A DNA stretch of 64,000 nucleotides from Methanolobus sp. GTDB lineage: Archaea; Halobacteriota; Methanosarcinia; Methanosarcinales; Methanosarcinaceae. Location of the stretch: contig NZ_JADQBY010000008.1 of assembly GCF_016278385.1 (NCBI RefSeq), positions 1 to 64,000 of the forward strand. Reading direction: 5' to 3'. Position 1 is the first letter of the stretch; each line of letters begins with the position of its first letter. Made by a program: the position numbers and the translations under genes. The notes beneath the pieces were generated by a model. The model saw nothing but the letters and a program-made list of their open reading frames with translations, ran no database searches and had not been told where the DNA came from. Below are positions 17,689 to 25,675 of this stretch, one piece after another.

Positions 17689-17718
17689 TATTCCCTCTCC
17701 TATGTGATTTTTCCCTGC

Positions 17719-18819
17719 TTATCTCAATATTGATAATATATCATCAGGTCGCCCTCTCCTAACAATTCCTCTGATTGGGTCTTTTACACCTGTAAGATTA
17801 TTTGAATTCCCATTAATGATCATTATTTTTGCTGTGTTTCCTTCAACAATAGAACCTGTTGTCTCAAGTCCTAATATTGTTGCACCCATAAGTGTACACA
17901 TCATAAATACTTGTCTGTCTTCTATTCCAAAAATTTTGGACAACATTTCCATTTCAGCAAACATATTGACTGAATTTAGCATTACATTGTCAGTTCCCAC
18001 TGCAACTTTAATTCCCTGATCTAGCATTTCAACAACCGGTGCCATACCAACCCCTGTTATGAAATTAGATCGCGGGCAAACTACAATGGGTGTATCCATG
18101 TCAGCAACTTCCTTCAGGTCATGTCGAGTTGCCTTGGTCATATGTATTAAGATATCAGGGTCAAGTGAAAATGCTTTTTCTATATCACTTCGACTATTTT
18201 CGCCTGCATGGATTGCAAAGGTTTTTCTTCTTTTTAATGAAGAACTCTTTGCTGCCTGGAGAATTCCCATATCAATATCATTTGCCCCGCTCATGCCAAG
18301 TCCGTCTGCATGTTCAAGGAGTTCTTCCAGTTCTGCTGACAGCATACTTGTTTCTTTGGTGTTAACAGGTCTTGCATAAATTTTGCCATCAATATCTGAC
18401 GATTCAAGTGCTTCCTTTAATGCAAGTACTCCTTTTATTCCTCCTTCCCTGAAATCCGCAAAAGTGCATGTACCCGTATCGTTCATGTCCTTAAGCGTTC
18501 TTTCCATTGAATGCACCATTTCATTGTGGGGGGTATTGCTAAGTATCCTATGCTTTAATCCGTGAGGAGGTTGCACCAGCTGGTTGAGTTTCCTCTGCAC
18601 ATAATGCCCTGAAACTTCCCCGAGAACAGGGTCTTTGCAGACAGAATCTCCTATGTGGGTATGCGCATTAATGAAGCAGGGTGCAATTATGTTATTTGAA
18701 TCAGTCCTTTGTTCATGCACTTCTTTAATGATACCGTCTTCAACAACAATGTAACCTTCAATGACCTCTGCTTCAGGTCCGTATATTATTTTTCCGTGGA
18801 TGGTTTGTGCGCATGACAT
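17719..18819 (-). CDS. Amidohydrolase-superfamily deaminase-like protein
   Basis: Metal-dependent hydrolase related to the ATZ/TRZ and S-adenosylhomocysteine/5'-methylthioadenosine deaminase group. The metal-site motif is PCFINAHTHIGDSVCKD (about residues 45-60), further metal ligands are IHAGEN and HMTKATRHD, and VGTDNVMLNS closes the barrel. The ATG at 18819 is chosen because a TATA-like box (TTATAAAC, near 18845-18852) lies about 30 nt upstream, suggesting a leaderless or nearly leaderless mRNA; an in-frame GTG at 18855 would lie upstream of that box. About 366 aa. The substrate is not determined. Confidence 0.8.
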   Translation of the reverse strand: MSCAQTIHGKIIYGPEAEVIEGYIVVEDGIIKEVHEQRTDSNNIIAPCFINAHTHIGDSVCKDPVLGEVSGHYVQRKLNQLVQPPHGLKHRILSNTPHNEMVHSMERTLKDMNDTGTCTFADFREGGIKGVLALKEALESSDIDGKIYARPVNTKETSMLSAELEELLEHADGLGMSGANDIDMGILQAAKSSSLKRRKTFAIHAGENSRSDIEKAFSLDPDILIHMTKATRHDLKEVADMDTPIVVCPRSNFITGVGMAPVVEMLDQGIKVAVGTDNVMLNSVNMFAEMEMLSKIFGIEDRQVFMMCTLMGATILGLETTGSIVEGNTAKIMIINGNSNNLTGVKDPIRGIVRRGRPDDILSILR

Positions 18820-18888
18820 GGCTAATACTTTATGGTTTTTATTGTTTATAAGCACTTATTAAGAATATAGTGACATTAAGACGTCACA

Positions 18889-18896
18889 TTTATATG
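18889..18896 (+). promoter_or_regulatory. TATA box of the unassigned ncRNA
   Basis: TTTATATG at 18889-18896 lies about 24 nt upstream of the first base-paired part of the RNA candidate that follows. Spacing is right for an archaeal promoter starting near 18913. Confidence 0.5.
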
Positions 18897-18912
18897 TGTG
18901 CCACATAGTATT

Positions 18913-19115
18913 GGGTATGCGCATTGTTAGGTCCTTGCATGAGAGCATGGCAGAGCCTATCTGTGATTGTACAGACAACCTCAATGCGATACACTGGATA
19001 GTGCAATAAAGCCTGTCACGAGGGAAACTGGGATGGACAGCGGAAAATCCATAGGGTGATATCCCGGAGTTAGTGCGTCAGACGACAGCATTATCCTACT
19101 GATTATTCCTTTTTT
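18913..19115 (+). ncRNA. Structured non-coding RNA of unknown family
   Basis: About 200 nt with a TATA box before it and T6 (19110-19115) at its end, and no credible ORF. Two domains can be drawn. Domain 1 is closed by CGCATTG (18920-18926) with CAATGCG (18982-18988) and holds a TAGG/CCTA arm (18928-18931 / 18956-18959) and a TCTGT/ACAGA hairpin (18960-18964 / 18971-18975). Domain 2 is closed by a 9-bp stem GGATAGTGC (18996-19004) with GCATTATCC (19088-19096) including one G-U pair, and contains GGGAT/ATCCC (19030-19034 / 19061-19065). It is more GC-rich than its surroundings. It does not show the SRP or RNase P conserved cores that I know, and it is not a tRNA. It could also be a long leader of the gene at 19163. 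Confidence 0.6.
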
Positions 19116-19162
19116 AGATTAAATTACATGTTTAAAATGTGTTTTATCAGATGGTGCTGTTA

Positions 19163-19489
19163 ATGTCTTTTAAAGATGCGTTGAAAGAAGTTGATGCCGG
19201 AGTTATCATCGATATAGAGGTGACGCCTGGTTCTAAATCACTTTGTGTTCCAAGCGGCTACAATCACTGGAGGAAGCGCATTGAAGTGCGTTTGTCCCAG
19301 AACGCTCAGAAAGGTAAGGCCAATGAACAACTTATAGGCATTCTTGCTGATATTTTTGGATTAAGATCATCTGCTATCTCAATTGTAAGTGGTATGCATA
19401 ATTCAAAGAAATCCCTCCTGCTGGAGAATATTGAATATGTTGTTGTCGTTGACGTGCTGGAAAGCAAATTGCCGAATCATTGTGATTAA
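19163..19489 (+). CDS. DUF167/YggU family protein
   Basis: Small conserved protein (108 aa from ATG 19163; in-frame ATG and GTG codons lie upstream) of the YggU/UPF0235 family. Typical sequence is IDIEVTPGSKSLCVPSGYNHWRKRIEVRLS followed by KGKANEQLIGILADIFG and a hydrophobic C-terminal strand. The biochemical function of the family is unknown. It stands alone after the ncRNA candidate and could share its transcript if the T6 tract does not terminate. Confidence 0.82.
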   Translation: MSFKDALKEVDAGVIIDIEVTPGSKSLCVPSGYNHWRKRIEVRLSQNAQKGKANEQLIGILADIFGLRSSAISIVSGMHNSKKSLLLENIEYVVVVDVLESKLPNHCD

Positions 19490-19576
19490 TCACCCAGGCA
19501 AGTGCTCTAATACTTTCACTACGCTTGCCTTCGCTTAATATATTCAGATGACAATCTAGTATCTGAGGTGAAATAC

Positions 19577-19657
19577 ATGGATGAATATTTCGGAAATCTG
19601 GTAGAAAGAGCAAACTACTATGAACAATTTGAAGAATTCGTTCGTTATTACAAGTAA
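19577..19657 (+). CDS. 26-aa aromatic-rich small protein
   Basis: Short ORF MDEYFGNLVERANYYEQFEE... of 26 codons ending at TAA 19657. It has a good Shine-Dalgarno site (CTGAGGTG, 19563-19570) six bases before the ATG. A TATA-like TTAATATATT (about 19536-19545) lies about 30-40 nt before the ATG. Nine of 26 residues are Tyr or Phe; the chain is acidic and would form an amphipathic helix. Methanosarcina mazei is known to make proteins of this size, but I cannot identify this one. A GC-rich hairpin follows immediately. Confidence 0.5.
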   Translation: MDEYFGNLVERANYYEQFEEFVRYYK

Positions 19658-19666
19658 ATATTATCT

Positions 19667-19723
19667 CCCTGTCGCCAGAAGACCCCTCCGATCCCAAAAA
19701 GTTTGCTTTTGATTGCGACAGGG
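19667..19723 (+). ncRNA. Hairpin with anti-Shine-Dalgarno loop
   Basis: CCCTGTCGC (19667-19675) pairs perfectly with GCGACAGGG (19715-19723). The 39-nt loop contains CCCCTCC (19683-19689), complementary to GGAGGGG ribosome binding sites, and a small CAAAA/TTTTG helix. It lies 9 bp after the 26-aa ORF stop and could be the 3' end of that mRNA, a small regulatory RNA, or both. No long T tract follows directly. The rest of 19724-19865 is AT-rich without a visible gene. Confidence 0.45.
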
Positions 19724-19865
19724 TATTTGCTTGTACAAAACAATTTTAGCTTATTTTAGTTACTATTTTTAGTTATTTGGTCTATTTTAATTTGAAGAGT
19801 ATTCTTTAATCTGATGAAAGACAATTGTCGGTAAGTATTTCTTAAAAAACGGACCGGATATTTTT

Positions 19866-20333
19866 ATGCAACGGAAACGATTATACTCGAAACGATCATT
19901 GAAAGCACCTTTGCTCGTTTACCAGAAAAGGTTGGAAATGGTTGAGAAATTGCTGGATGAATTGCAGGAGTTTATCAGGCAGGATTCAATCATTGTTGTT
20001 GAAGGTAAAAGGGATGTTGCCGCACTAAATAATTTGGGTTTGAACGGGGATTTTCGTCTTGCAACTCACCATTCATTAATTAATTTCTGCGAAGAATTAT
20101 CAAGGACAGGTAGCGATATTATTATTCTTACTGACTGGGATCGGCGGGGAAACATGCTGGCTTCAAAGCTTGTAGAAAACCTGCAGTCTCTGGGGATAAC
20201 GCCTGAAACAAGAATAAGGGACCTTATTATTTCTCTCGTACAAAAAGAGATAAAGGATGTTGAAAGCCTTCCTGGCTATGTCGGCAAACTAAAGGAAATA
20301 ACTAAAGCTACTGATGCAAATGACCCTTTTTAG
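19866..20333 (+). CDS. Toprim-domain protein (UPF0292-like)
   Basis: 155-aa archaeal small Toprim protein. The Toprim acid motifs are IIVVEGKRDVAALNNLGL (Glu at about residue 46) and IILTDWDRRGN (DxD at about 90-92). These folds occur in DnaG primase, topoisomerases and RNase M5-like nucleases, and the function of this short archaeal family is not settled. ATG 19866 gives a basic N-terminus; another ATG is at 19938. A TATA-like stretch about 25 nt before 19866 would give a leaderless mRNA and supports the longer form. Confidence 0.8.
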   Translation: MQRKRLYSKRSLKAPLLVYQKRLEMVEKLLDELQEFIRQDSIIVVEGKRDVAALNNLGLNGDFRLATHHSLINFCEELSRTGSDIIILTDWDRRGNMLASKLVENLQSLGITPETRIRDLIISLVQKEIKDVESLPGYVGKLKEITKATDANDPF

Positions 20334-20348
20334 AATCTGTCCTTTTCT

Positions 20349-20717
20349 TTAATGGTGTTGGGGTTCAAAACTGCGCTCAAATTCAGGGTACAACTCTGAC
20401 TTATCCATGAGTTCCTCATAGACTTCATGCCTTGGGCTTACAATTACTACGTGAGCCGGAGGGTGTATTTTCCTCAGTTTACTAATTGCTGCGCCTGCAT
20501 TGTTGTCAAGTTCCACCAACGCCGCTGAGTTGCATTTAGCTTTGAGTGGCACTCCAGCAACACTAACCAGAAGGTTGTCTGCATACACGGGCTCAATACG
20601 TTTTGGTTTTGATGCAAACCTCATCCGGCCGTAGTGCTCAAGATCATGTAATGCTACATTCACTTTATCAGCATTATCGCCCCTGATCACGGCAAACGAT
20701 TTAACTCCAATCCCCAT
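20349..20717 (-). CDS. Conserved methanogen protein, probably DUF356
   Basis: 122-aa soluble protein beginning MGIGVKSFAVIRGDNADKV. Length, the ALHDLEHYGRMRF segment and the PPAHVVIVSPRHEVYEEL strand look like DUF356, a family restricted to methanogens whose function is unknown. The assignment rests on memory of the family and needs a profile search. It converges on the Toprim gene with a 15-bp gap. The 171 bp upstream (20718-20888) hold a short direct repeat (TCTAATAAACTTTT, twice) and no gene. Confidence 0.6.
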   Translation of the reverse strand: MGIGVKSFAVIRGDNADKVNVALHDLEHYGRMRFASKPKRIEPVYADNLLVSVAGVPLKAKCNSAALVELDNNAGAAISKLRKIHPPAHVVIVSPRHEVYEELMDKSELYPEFERSFEPQHH

Positions 20718-20888
20718 TCCAGAAAATCCCCTTGTATAATTTTTTCATATATTATCTCTTTAATCACGTTTTTAGATTCCCGCATCTTATATGGCTGGAT
20801 TTTCCAGTCTATGACTAAATTTCCGTTTTTAATCTAATAAACTTTTCTATATGGTGAAGTGTCTAATAAACTTTTGTGTGGGAGTTGC

Positions 20889-21704
20889 TTATTTCCCCAA
20901 CTCTTTTGAACGATTTGAGGATTCAATAACGGCGTTCATGAAAGCTGCTCTTACGCCGTTTTCTTCTAATACACGGATGCCACGAATAGTGGTTCCTGCA
21001 GGTGATGTAACCATATCTTTGAGTTCTCCAGGGTGCATTTCAGTTTCAAGCGCCATTTTTGCAGCACCCATGACCGTCTGGGCTGCAAGTATCATGGCAC
21101 TTTTCCTGTCAAGTCCTTCATATACTGCACCGTCTGCCATTGCTTCAATGATGGGAAATATATAGGCTGGACCGCTTCCGGAAAGTCCGGTTACTGCATC
21201 CATGAGGTTCTCAGGTACCTGGATAGCGCTTCCAACTGACCTGAATATTGCAAGAGCATCTTCAGCATCTTCTTTTGATGCATTCTTGCCCTGTGTGATG
21301 GCAGAAGCAGCTTCTGCAACGGTTGCAGCTATATTTGGCATTACTCTTACAACACGGGTTCCTGTGTTGAATTCTTTCTCGATATCTTCCAGCTTGACGC
21401 CGGCAGCAATTGAGATTATCAATTTGTTTTCAGTTACATCATCCTTTATAGATGATATGACCTTCCTGAGTATCTGGGGCTTGACTGCAAGAACGATTAC
21501 GTCCGAATTGGATACTGTAATCGTATTATCTGTAGAAACATTTACTCCTGAATCCCGTTTCAATTCTTCAAGTGAGGGTTCATAAAGATCACTTGCATAC
21601 ACATCGGAACCTGAGAACAGTCCTGCACCGCATATTCCTTTAATTAATGCGCTGCCCATTTTTCCAGTTCCGATAAATCCCAGTTTTTTGCCGTCAAGAC
21701 TCAT
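20889..21704 (-). CDS. proC: Pyrroline-5-carboxylate reductase
   Basis: NAD(P)H-dependent reductase of the last step of proline synthesis. The N-terminal Rossmann motif is LGFIGTGKMGSALIKGI, followed by DVIVLAVKPQ, RVMPNIAATVAEAASAI and the substrate-binding C-terminal signature TGLSGSGPAYIFPIIEAMAD and SPAGTTIRGIRVLEENGVRAA. 271 aa, usual length. Its start lies 19 bp downstream of the MBF1 stop, so the two may be co-transcribed. Confidence 0.93.
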   Translation of the reverse strand: MSLDGKKLGFIGTGKMGSALIKGICGAGLFSGSDVYASDLYEPSLEELKRDSGVNVSTDNTITVSNSDVIVLAVKPQILRKVISSIKDDVTENKLIISIAAGVKLEDIEKEFNTGTRVVRVMPNIAATVAEAASAITQGKNASKEDAEDALAIFRSVGSAIQVPENLMDAVTGLSGSGPAYIFPIIEAMADGAVYEGLDRKSAMILAAQTVMGAAKMALETEMHPGELKDMVTSPAGTTIRGIRVLEENGVRAAFMNAVIESSNRSKELGK

Positions 21705-21723
21705 TTTATCACTTAAAATATCC

Positions 21724-22215
21724 TTATTTTCGTTTGATTGTCACAATATCGCCAAGCGTTGTACCACGATTCAGGCGTTCTCCACTCCAGTCACTATCTC
21801 CGCTTCTCTCAGTAAGCTTAATATCAAGTGTCTTTTCGATCTTCTGACGAACATCATCTTCCGGAACTATTTCCTCACGTTCGATCTTCTTGATAAGCGC
21901 TGCTTTCTCCTTGATCTTCGAAGCAAGCTGGTCATGTGTCCATTTCTTTCTTTCTCTTGCTTCTTTTATTGCCTGTCCATACTCGTCAACAAGTTCATCC
22001 TCTATCATTCCAGTAGTTTTTCTTGGCGGTCTGCGTTGTCCTGTATTTAGTACAGGGCCACGGCTGACTGGTGCAACTTTCTTGGATACTGGACTGCGCT
22101 TGCCTGTTGCATTTCCATATTGTGAACATCTTCCACATACTGTAAGTTCACTTCCGTCAATGCTAACTTTAAAAGAATCGCCTCTTATTTCAGAGCCACA
22201 TATTTCACACTGCAT
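21724..22215 (-). CDS. Archaeal multiprotein bridging factor 1
   Basis: 163 aa. The N-terminal zinc ribbon has CEICGSEI (residues 3-6) paired with CGRC near residue 27. A basic Pro/Arg-rich linker follows, then the MBF1-type HTH (about residues 75-140: [20 protein letters not shown], then [20 protein letters not shown]), and a family-like C-terminal [13 protein letters not shown]. In eukaryotes MBF1 bridges TBP and activators; archaeal forms are associated with ribosomes or translation. It diverges from pan. Confidence 0.88.
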   Translation of the reverse strand: MQCEICGSEIRGDSFKVSIDGSELTVCGRCSQYGNATGKRSPVSKKVAPVSRGPVLNTGQRRPPRKTTGMIEDELVDEYGQAIKEARERKKWTHDQLASKIKEKAALIKKIEREEIVPEDDVRQKIEKTLDIKLTERSGDSDWSGERLNRGTTLGDIVTIKRK

Positions 22216-22253
22216 AAATCTTCAACTCATAAAGTATCTAATCTCTCTTTACG

Positions 22254-22272
22254 AAAGGGCTATATACCCTTT
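22254..22272. promoter_or_regulatory. Palindrome around TATA between mbf1 and pan
   Basis: AAAGGG (22254-22259) and CCCTTT (22267-22272) flank a TATATA core in the 82-bp divergent mbf1/pan intergenic region. The palindrome surrounds a plausible TATA box about 25-40 nt before the pan ATG, where a repressor would block both directions. No regulator is known to me for this exact sequence. Confidence 0.35.
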
Positions 22273-22297
22273 GCACTTAAATATTATTCGGAGACAC

Positions 22298-23587
22298 ATG
22301 AGCGAAACTAGCGACAGTGAGTTTGAACATAGAAGATACGATTTTACTTCTGTGAACAAGGCAGACTATGATTATGTCGGCTCAGATAGTGAGGAAGACT
22401 TTTCCAAATACCTGCTTGATCGTATGAGGCAGCTTGAGTCCAGAAATAGTCTTCTGAAAGAGCAATGTGATCAGATTGAGTCTGAAAAACGTTTTGTTGA
22501 GAGTCAGAAGCTCAAATACGAACGTGAGGTACGCAGGCTGCAGGCTGAGATTGATCGCTTGAAGACTGTTCCTCTTGTGGTGGCCACTATAATGGACGTC
22601 ATTAGTGAGGAAAAGGTGCTTGTAAGGAGTTCAACAGGCCCGCAGTTTATGGTAAATGTATCACAGTACCTTAATGAAGATTCTCTTGTTCCGGGTGCAA
22701 AAGTTGCGCTGAATCCGCAGACACTTGCAATAGTGGAGATTATTCCGACAACTGAGGATCCGGAAGTTTCAGCAATGGAGGTATTGGAGTCACAGGATGT
22801 TAACTATGAAGACATCGGCGGACTGGAAGTACAGATACAGGAACTGATAGAATCCGTTGAACTGCCGTTGACAAAACCGGAATCTTTCAAGCGTATTGGT
22901 ATCACTCCGCCAAAAGGAGTCCTTCTTTATGGAGAACCCGGTACCGGGAAGACTTTGCTGGCAAAGGCCGTTGCACACAGGACAGAAGCCACTTTCATAA
23001 GAGTGGTCGGTTCTGAACTGATACAGAAATACATCGGTGACGGTGCGAAACTGGTCAGGGAACTTTTTGAAATGGCAAGGAATAAGTCGCCAAGTATTGT
23101 CTTTATCGATGAACTGGATGCAATAGCTTCAAGGCGCCTGAATGACACCAACGGTGCAGACCGTGAAGTCCAGAGGACCCTTATGCAATTACTTGCAGAA
23201 ATGGATGGTTTTGACAATAGGGGCGATGTAAGGATAGTTGCGGCCACAAACAGGCTGGATGTTCTTGACCCTGCTATTCTAAGACCTGGAAGGTTTGACA
23301 GGATAGTCAATGTACCAATGCCGGATGCAGAAGCCCGTGAAAATATCTTCAGGATACATACACGCTTTATGGCCGTTGCGGATGATATCGACTATAAGAA
23401 ATTGGCAAAAATTACAGAAAGTGCAAGTGGTGCAGACCTCAATGCAATTGCCATGGAAGCAGGTATGCTTGCTGTAAGATTCGATAAAGAGTCTGTTAAC
23501 ATGGATGATTTCCTTGAGTCCGTGCAGAAAGTAATGTCAAAAGCAGAAAATAAAAAGGAAGTTCTTCCGGAAGGCATGTTCATTTGA
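22298..23587 (+). CDS. pan: Proteasome-activating nucleotidase PAN
   Basis: AAA+ hexameric unfoldase feeding the 20S proteasome. From ATG 22298 it is 429 aa; the frame is open further upstream but that region is antisense to mbf1. Parts in order: N-terminal coiled coil (about residues 40-90), OB domain (about 90-150), AAA+ core with Walker A GEPGTGKT (about 214-221), Walker [12 protein letters not shown] and the arginine-finger region [10 protein letters not shown]. The C-terminus ends MFI instead of the hydrophobic-Tyr-X tail known to open the 20S gate. A GGAG site precedes the ATG. Confidence 0.93.
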   Translation: MSETSDSEFEHRRYDFTSVNKADYDYVGSDSEEDFSKYLLDRMRQLESRNSLLKEQCDQIESEKRFVESQKLKYEREVRRLQAEIDRLKTVPLVVATIMDVISEEKVLVRSSTGPQFMVNVSQYLNEDSLVPGAKVALNPQTLAIVEIIPTTEDPEVSAMEVLESQDVNYEDIGGLEVQIQELIESVELPLTKPESFKRIGITPPKGVLLYGEPGTGKTLLAKAVAHRTEATFIRVVGSELIQKYIGDGAKLVRELFEMARNKSPSIVFIDELDAIASRRLNDTNGADREVQRTLMQLLAEMDGFDNRGDVRIVAATNRLDVLDPAILRPGRFDRIVNVPMPDAEARENIFRIHTRFMAVADDIDYKKLAKITESASGADLNAIAMEAGMLAVRFDKESVNMDDFLESVQKVMSKAENKKEVLPEGMFI

Positions 23588-23636
23588 ATGTTCCTGCTGG
23601 TAAGTTACTTCATTACCTTTTTTTATACTATTTTTT

Positions 23637-24233
23637 GTGATAATTGCTAAACGTTTTCATATAAAAGATGAGATTCGTATTTTAGGGATAGATGATTCTG
23701 CACTTATAAGTGATACTGTCACCATAGTCGGGGCTTTTTTCCGTGGTGGTCTGTGGCTTGACGGTGTGCTTCGTTCTGAGATAACAAGGGATGGCCTGGA
23801 TGCAACAGACCGTATCATAAAAATGATATGTCAGAGCAAGCACTTCCCTCAAATAAGGGCAATAATGCTTGATGGTATCACATATGGGGGCTTTAATCCA
23901 GTTGACATAGTTTGTCTTAACAAAGAGACGAACATTCCGGTAATTGTACTGATGCGTAGTCTTCCCAATTTAGAAGCAATGGAAAGTGCCCTCTCTTTTC
24001 TACCTGATAAGGAAAAACGACTGGAAATAATCAAAAAAGCAGGTACTATTAGTAAAGTCATAACAAAGGATGAGTCCAATCCGGTGTTTATTCAGTGTTG
24101 TGGGATCAAGCCCGAATTTGCTACTCGAATAGTACAAATTTCATCAACAAGAAGCAATATACCTGAGCCACTGAGAGTGGCTCATTTAATTGCAACAGGA
24201 ATCATCCTTGGTGAGTCAAGAGGCAAAGCCTGA
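23637..24233 (+). CDS. DUF99/UPF0215 family protein
   Basis: 198-aa archaeal protein with the DUF99 pattern: RILGIDDSALISDTVTIVGA, FRGGLWLDGVLRSEITRDGLDATDRI, IRAIMLDGITYGGFNPVDI. The family has been related by fold to endonuclease V, but activity of this member is not shown. The start is GTG without a clear ribosome binding site, 49 bp after pan. It converges on the GlmM-like gene with no gap. Confidence 0.8.
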   Translation: MIIAKRFHIKDEIRILGIDDSALISDTVTIVGAFFRGGLWLDGVLRSEITRDGLDATDRIIKMICQSKHFPQIRAIMLDGITYGGFNPVDIVCLNKETNIPVIVLMRSLPNLEAMESALSFLPDKEKRLEIIKKAGTISKVITKDESNPVFIQCCGIKPEFATRIVQISSTRSNIPEPLRVAHLIATGIILGESRGKA

Positions 24234-25577
24234 CTACTTGGAACTGTTTACTAGCACTACTCCTTCATTCATGAAAGCGTCTGCTCTTTCCTTTGTCTTT
24301 GATTCTGCAAATATTCTGATTATTGGTTCAGTTCCTGATGGTCTGATTAGCACCCATCCGTCGTCATACCAGATTTTAACACCATCTCTTGTATCGACTT
24401 CATCGCCTTTTGAGAGCACTTCTATCTTGACCTTTTCCATGGTTTTGGGAAGGTCTTCAGCCTTGATCTTTGTCTTTGAGTTAAAGTACACAGGCACACT
24501 TCTGGCAAGTTCTGACAGCTTCTGTCCATTTGCGATAATCTCAAGAAACTTTGCACAGGCCATTGCACCGTCACGGCAGTATTGGTGCTCAGGGAATATT
24601 AGTCCTCCGTTACCCTCTCCTCCGAATACTGCATCAGTTTCCATCATCTTACGTGCGACATTGATGGAGCCCACTGCAGTCCATATAAGTTCCACACCTG
24701 CTTCTTTTGCAACATCGAGCATGCGTGATGAGGAGCTTACCGGTGTGACAATTGGGCCCTTTTTCCTTTCCAGAACGTATTTTGCCATCATTGCAAGGAG
24801 TACTTCTTCCTCTATGAACTCCCCATTCTCATCAAAGAATACTGCGCGGTCTGCATCTCCATCCTGTGCAACACCCATGTTAGCCCCTGATTTTTTTACA
24901 ATATCTGCAAGCTCTGTAAGCACATCAGGGGTTGGCTCCGGATTTCTCCACGGGAATGTTCCATCTATCTGACCGTTAATTGTGATGACCTCACATCCAA
25001 GTTTCTGGAGAAGGAATGGAAGTGTGGCAGAACCTGCTCCACAGCCCGTATCTGTAACAACCTTGAATCTTTTCTCCCGAATAAGCTCGTGGTCTACGGA
25101 ATTGATTATTCCTTTCATATAGAATTCGTTGGCATTACTGTCATGACGCAGGTCTCCAGTACGTTCCCATGATGCGGCATTGAACTCTTTGGAATAGTAG
25201 AGCTTTTCGATTTCTGTTTCTCCCTCTCTTGAAAGCTCACTGCCATCACCTGCTATCAGTTTGATCCCATTATATTCCCTTGGATTGTGAGATGCAGTTA
25301 TAACTATTCCTGCGTCTGCATATTCTTTTACATAATACTGCACAGAAGGTGTAGGGCATATGCCTACGTCAATTACTGTGAGACCTGCTGAAAGTGCACC
25401 GGCAATTGCAGCGGATTTAAGCATCTCTCCTGATGCCCTTGTATCTCTGCCAATTGCAACTACACCTTTTGATCCCATATATGTTCCAAGGCTCCTTGCA
25501 ACGTCAATTGCCAGTTGCGGAGTTATGTATTCGTTAGCTATTCCCCTTACGCCATTAGTTCCAAAAAATGCCATCAT
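24234..25577 (-). CDS. Phosphohexomutase (phosphoglucosamine mutase-like)
   Basis: 447-aa alpha-D-phosphohexomutase. The start is typical of archaeal GlmM: FFGTNGVRGIANEYITPQLA. The phosphoserine loop is VVITASHNPREYNGIKL (about residues 90-106; Ser in TASHNP), the metal loop AQDGDADRAVFFDENG (DGDADR) and the sugar loop GGEGNGGLIFPEHQYCRDG. The final phosphate loop is RPSGTEPIIRIFAE. Substrate could be glucosamine-, glucose- or mannose-phosphate; the GTNGVRG opening favours GlmM. Starts with two adjacent ATGs. Confidence 0.88.
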   Translation of the reverse strand: MMAFFGTNGVRGIANEYITPQLAIDVARSLGTYMGSKGVVAIGRDTRASGEMLKSAAIAGALSAGLTVIDVGICPTPSVQYYVKEYADAGIVITASHNPREYNGIKLIAGDGSELSREGETEIEKLYYSKEFNAASWERTGDLRHDSNANEFYMKGIINSVDHELIREKRFKVVTDTGCGAGSATLPFLLQKLGCEVITINGQIDGTFPWRNPEPTPDVLTELADIVKKSGANMGVAQDGDADRAVFFDENGEFIEEEVLLAMMAKYVLERKKGPIVTPVSSSSRMLDVAKEAGVELIWTAVGSINVARKMMETDAVFGGEGNGGLIFPEHQYCRDGAMACAKFLEIIANGQKLSELARSVPVYFNSKTKIKAEDLPKTMEKVKIEVLSKGDEVDTRDGVKIWYDDGWVLIRPSGTEPIIRIFAESKTKERADAFMNEGVVLVNSSK

Positions 25578-25675
25578 TTATCACCGTTATTAAAAGTATT
25601 ACATGTATACGTTAAAATCCTATTTTATGTTTTGTGAGAATATGCTTAATATGATATTCTGCATATTGTCAACAA

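Noticed and set aside
18913-19115. RNase P RNA or SRP RNA
   Set aside because: At about 200 nt it is too short and it lacks the conserved cores I know for both, although GAGGGAAAC and GGGTGA words are superficially RNase P-like.
21890-22297. 135-codon upstream extension of the pan reading frame
   Set aside because: It is antisense to mbf1, whose zinc ribbon and HTH are clear. The PAN family begins near MSETSDSEF, and a ribosome binding site precedes ATG 22298.
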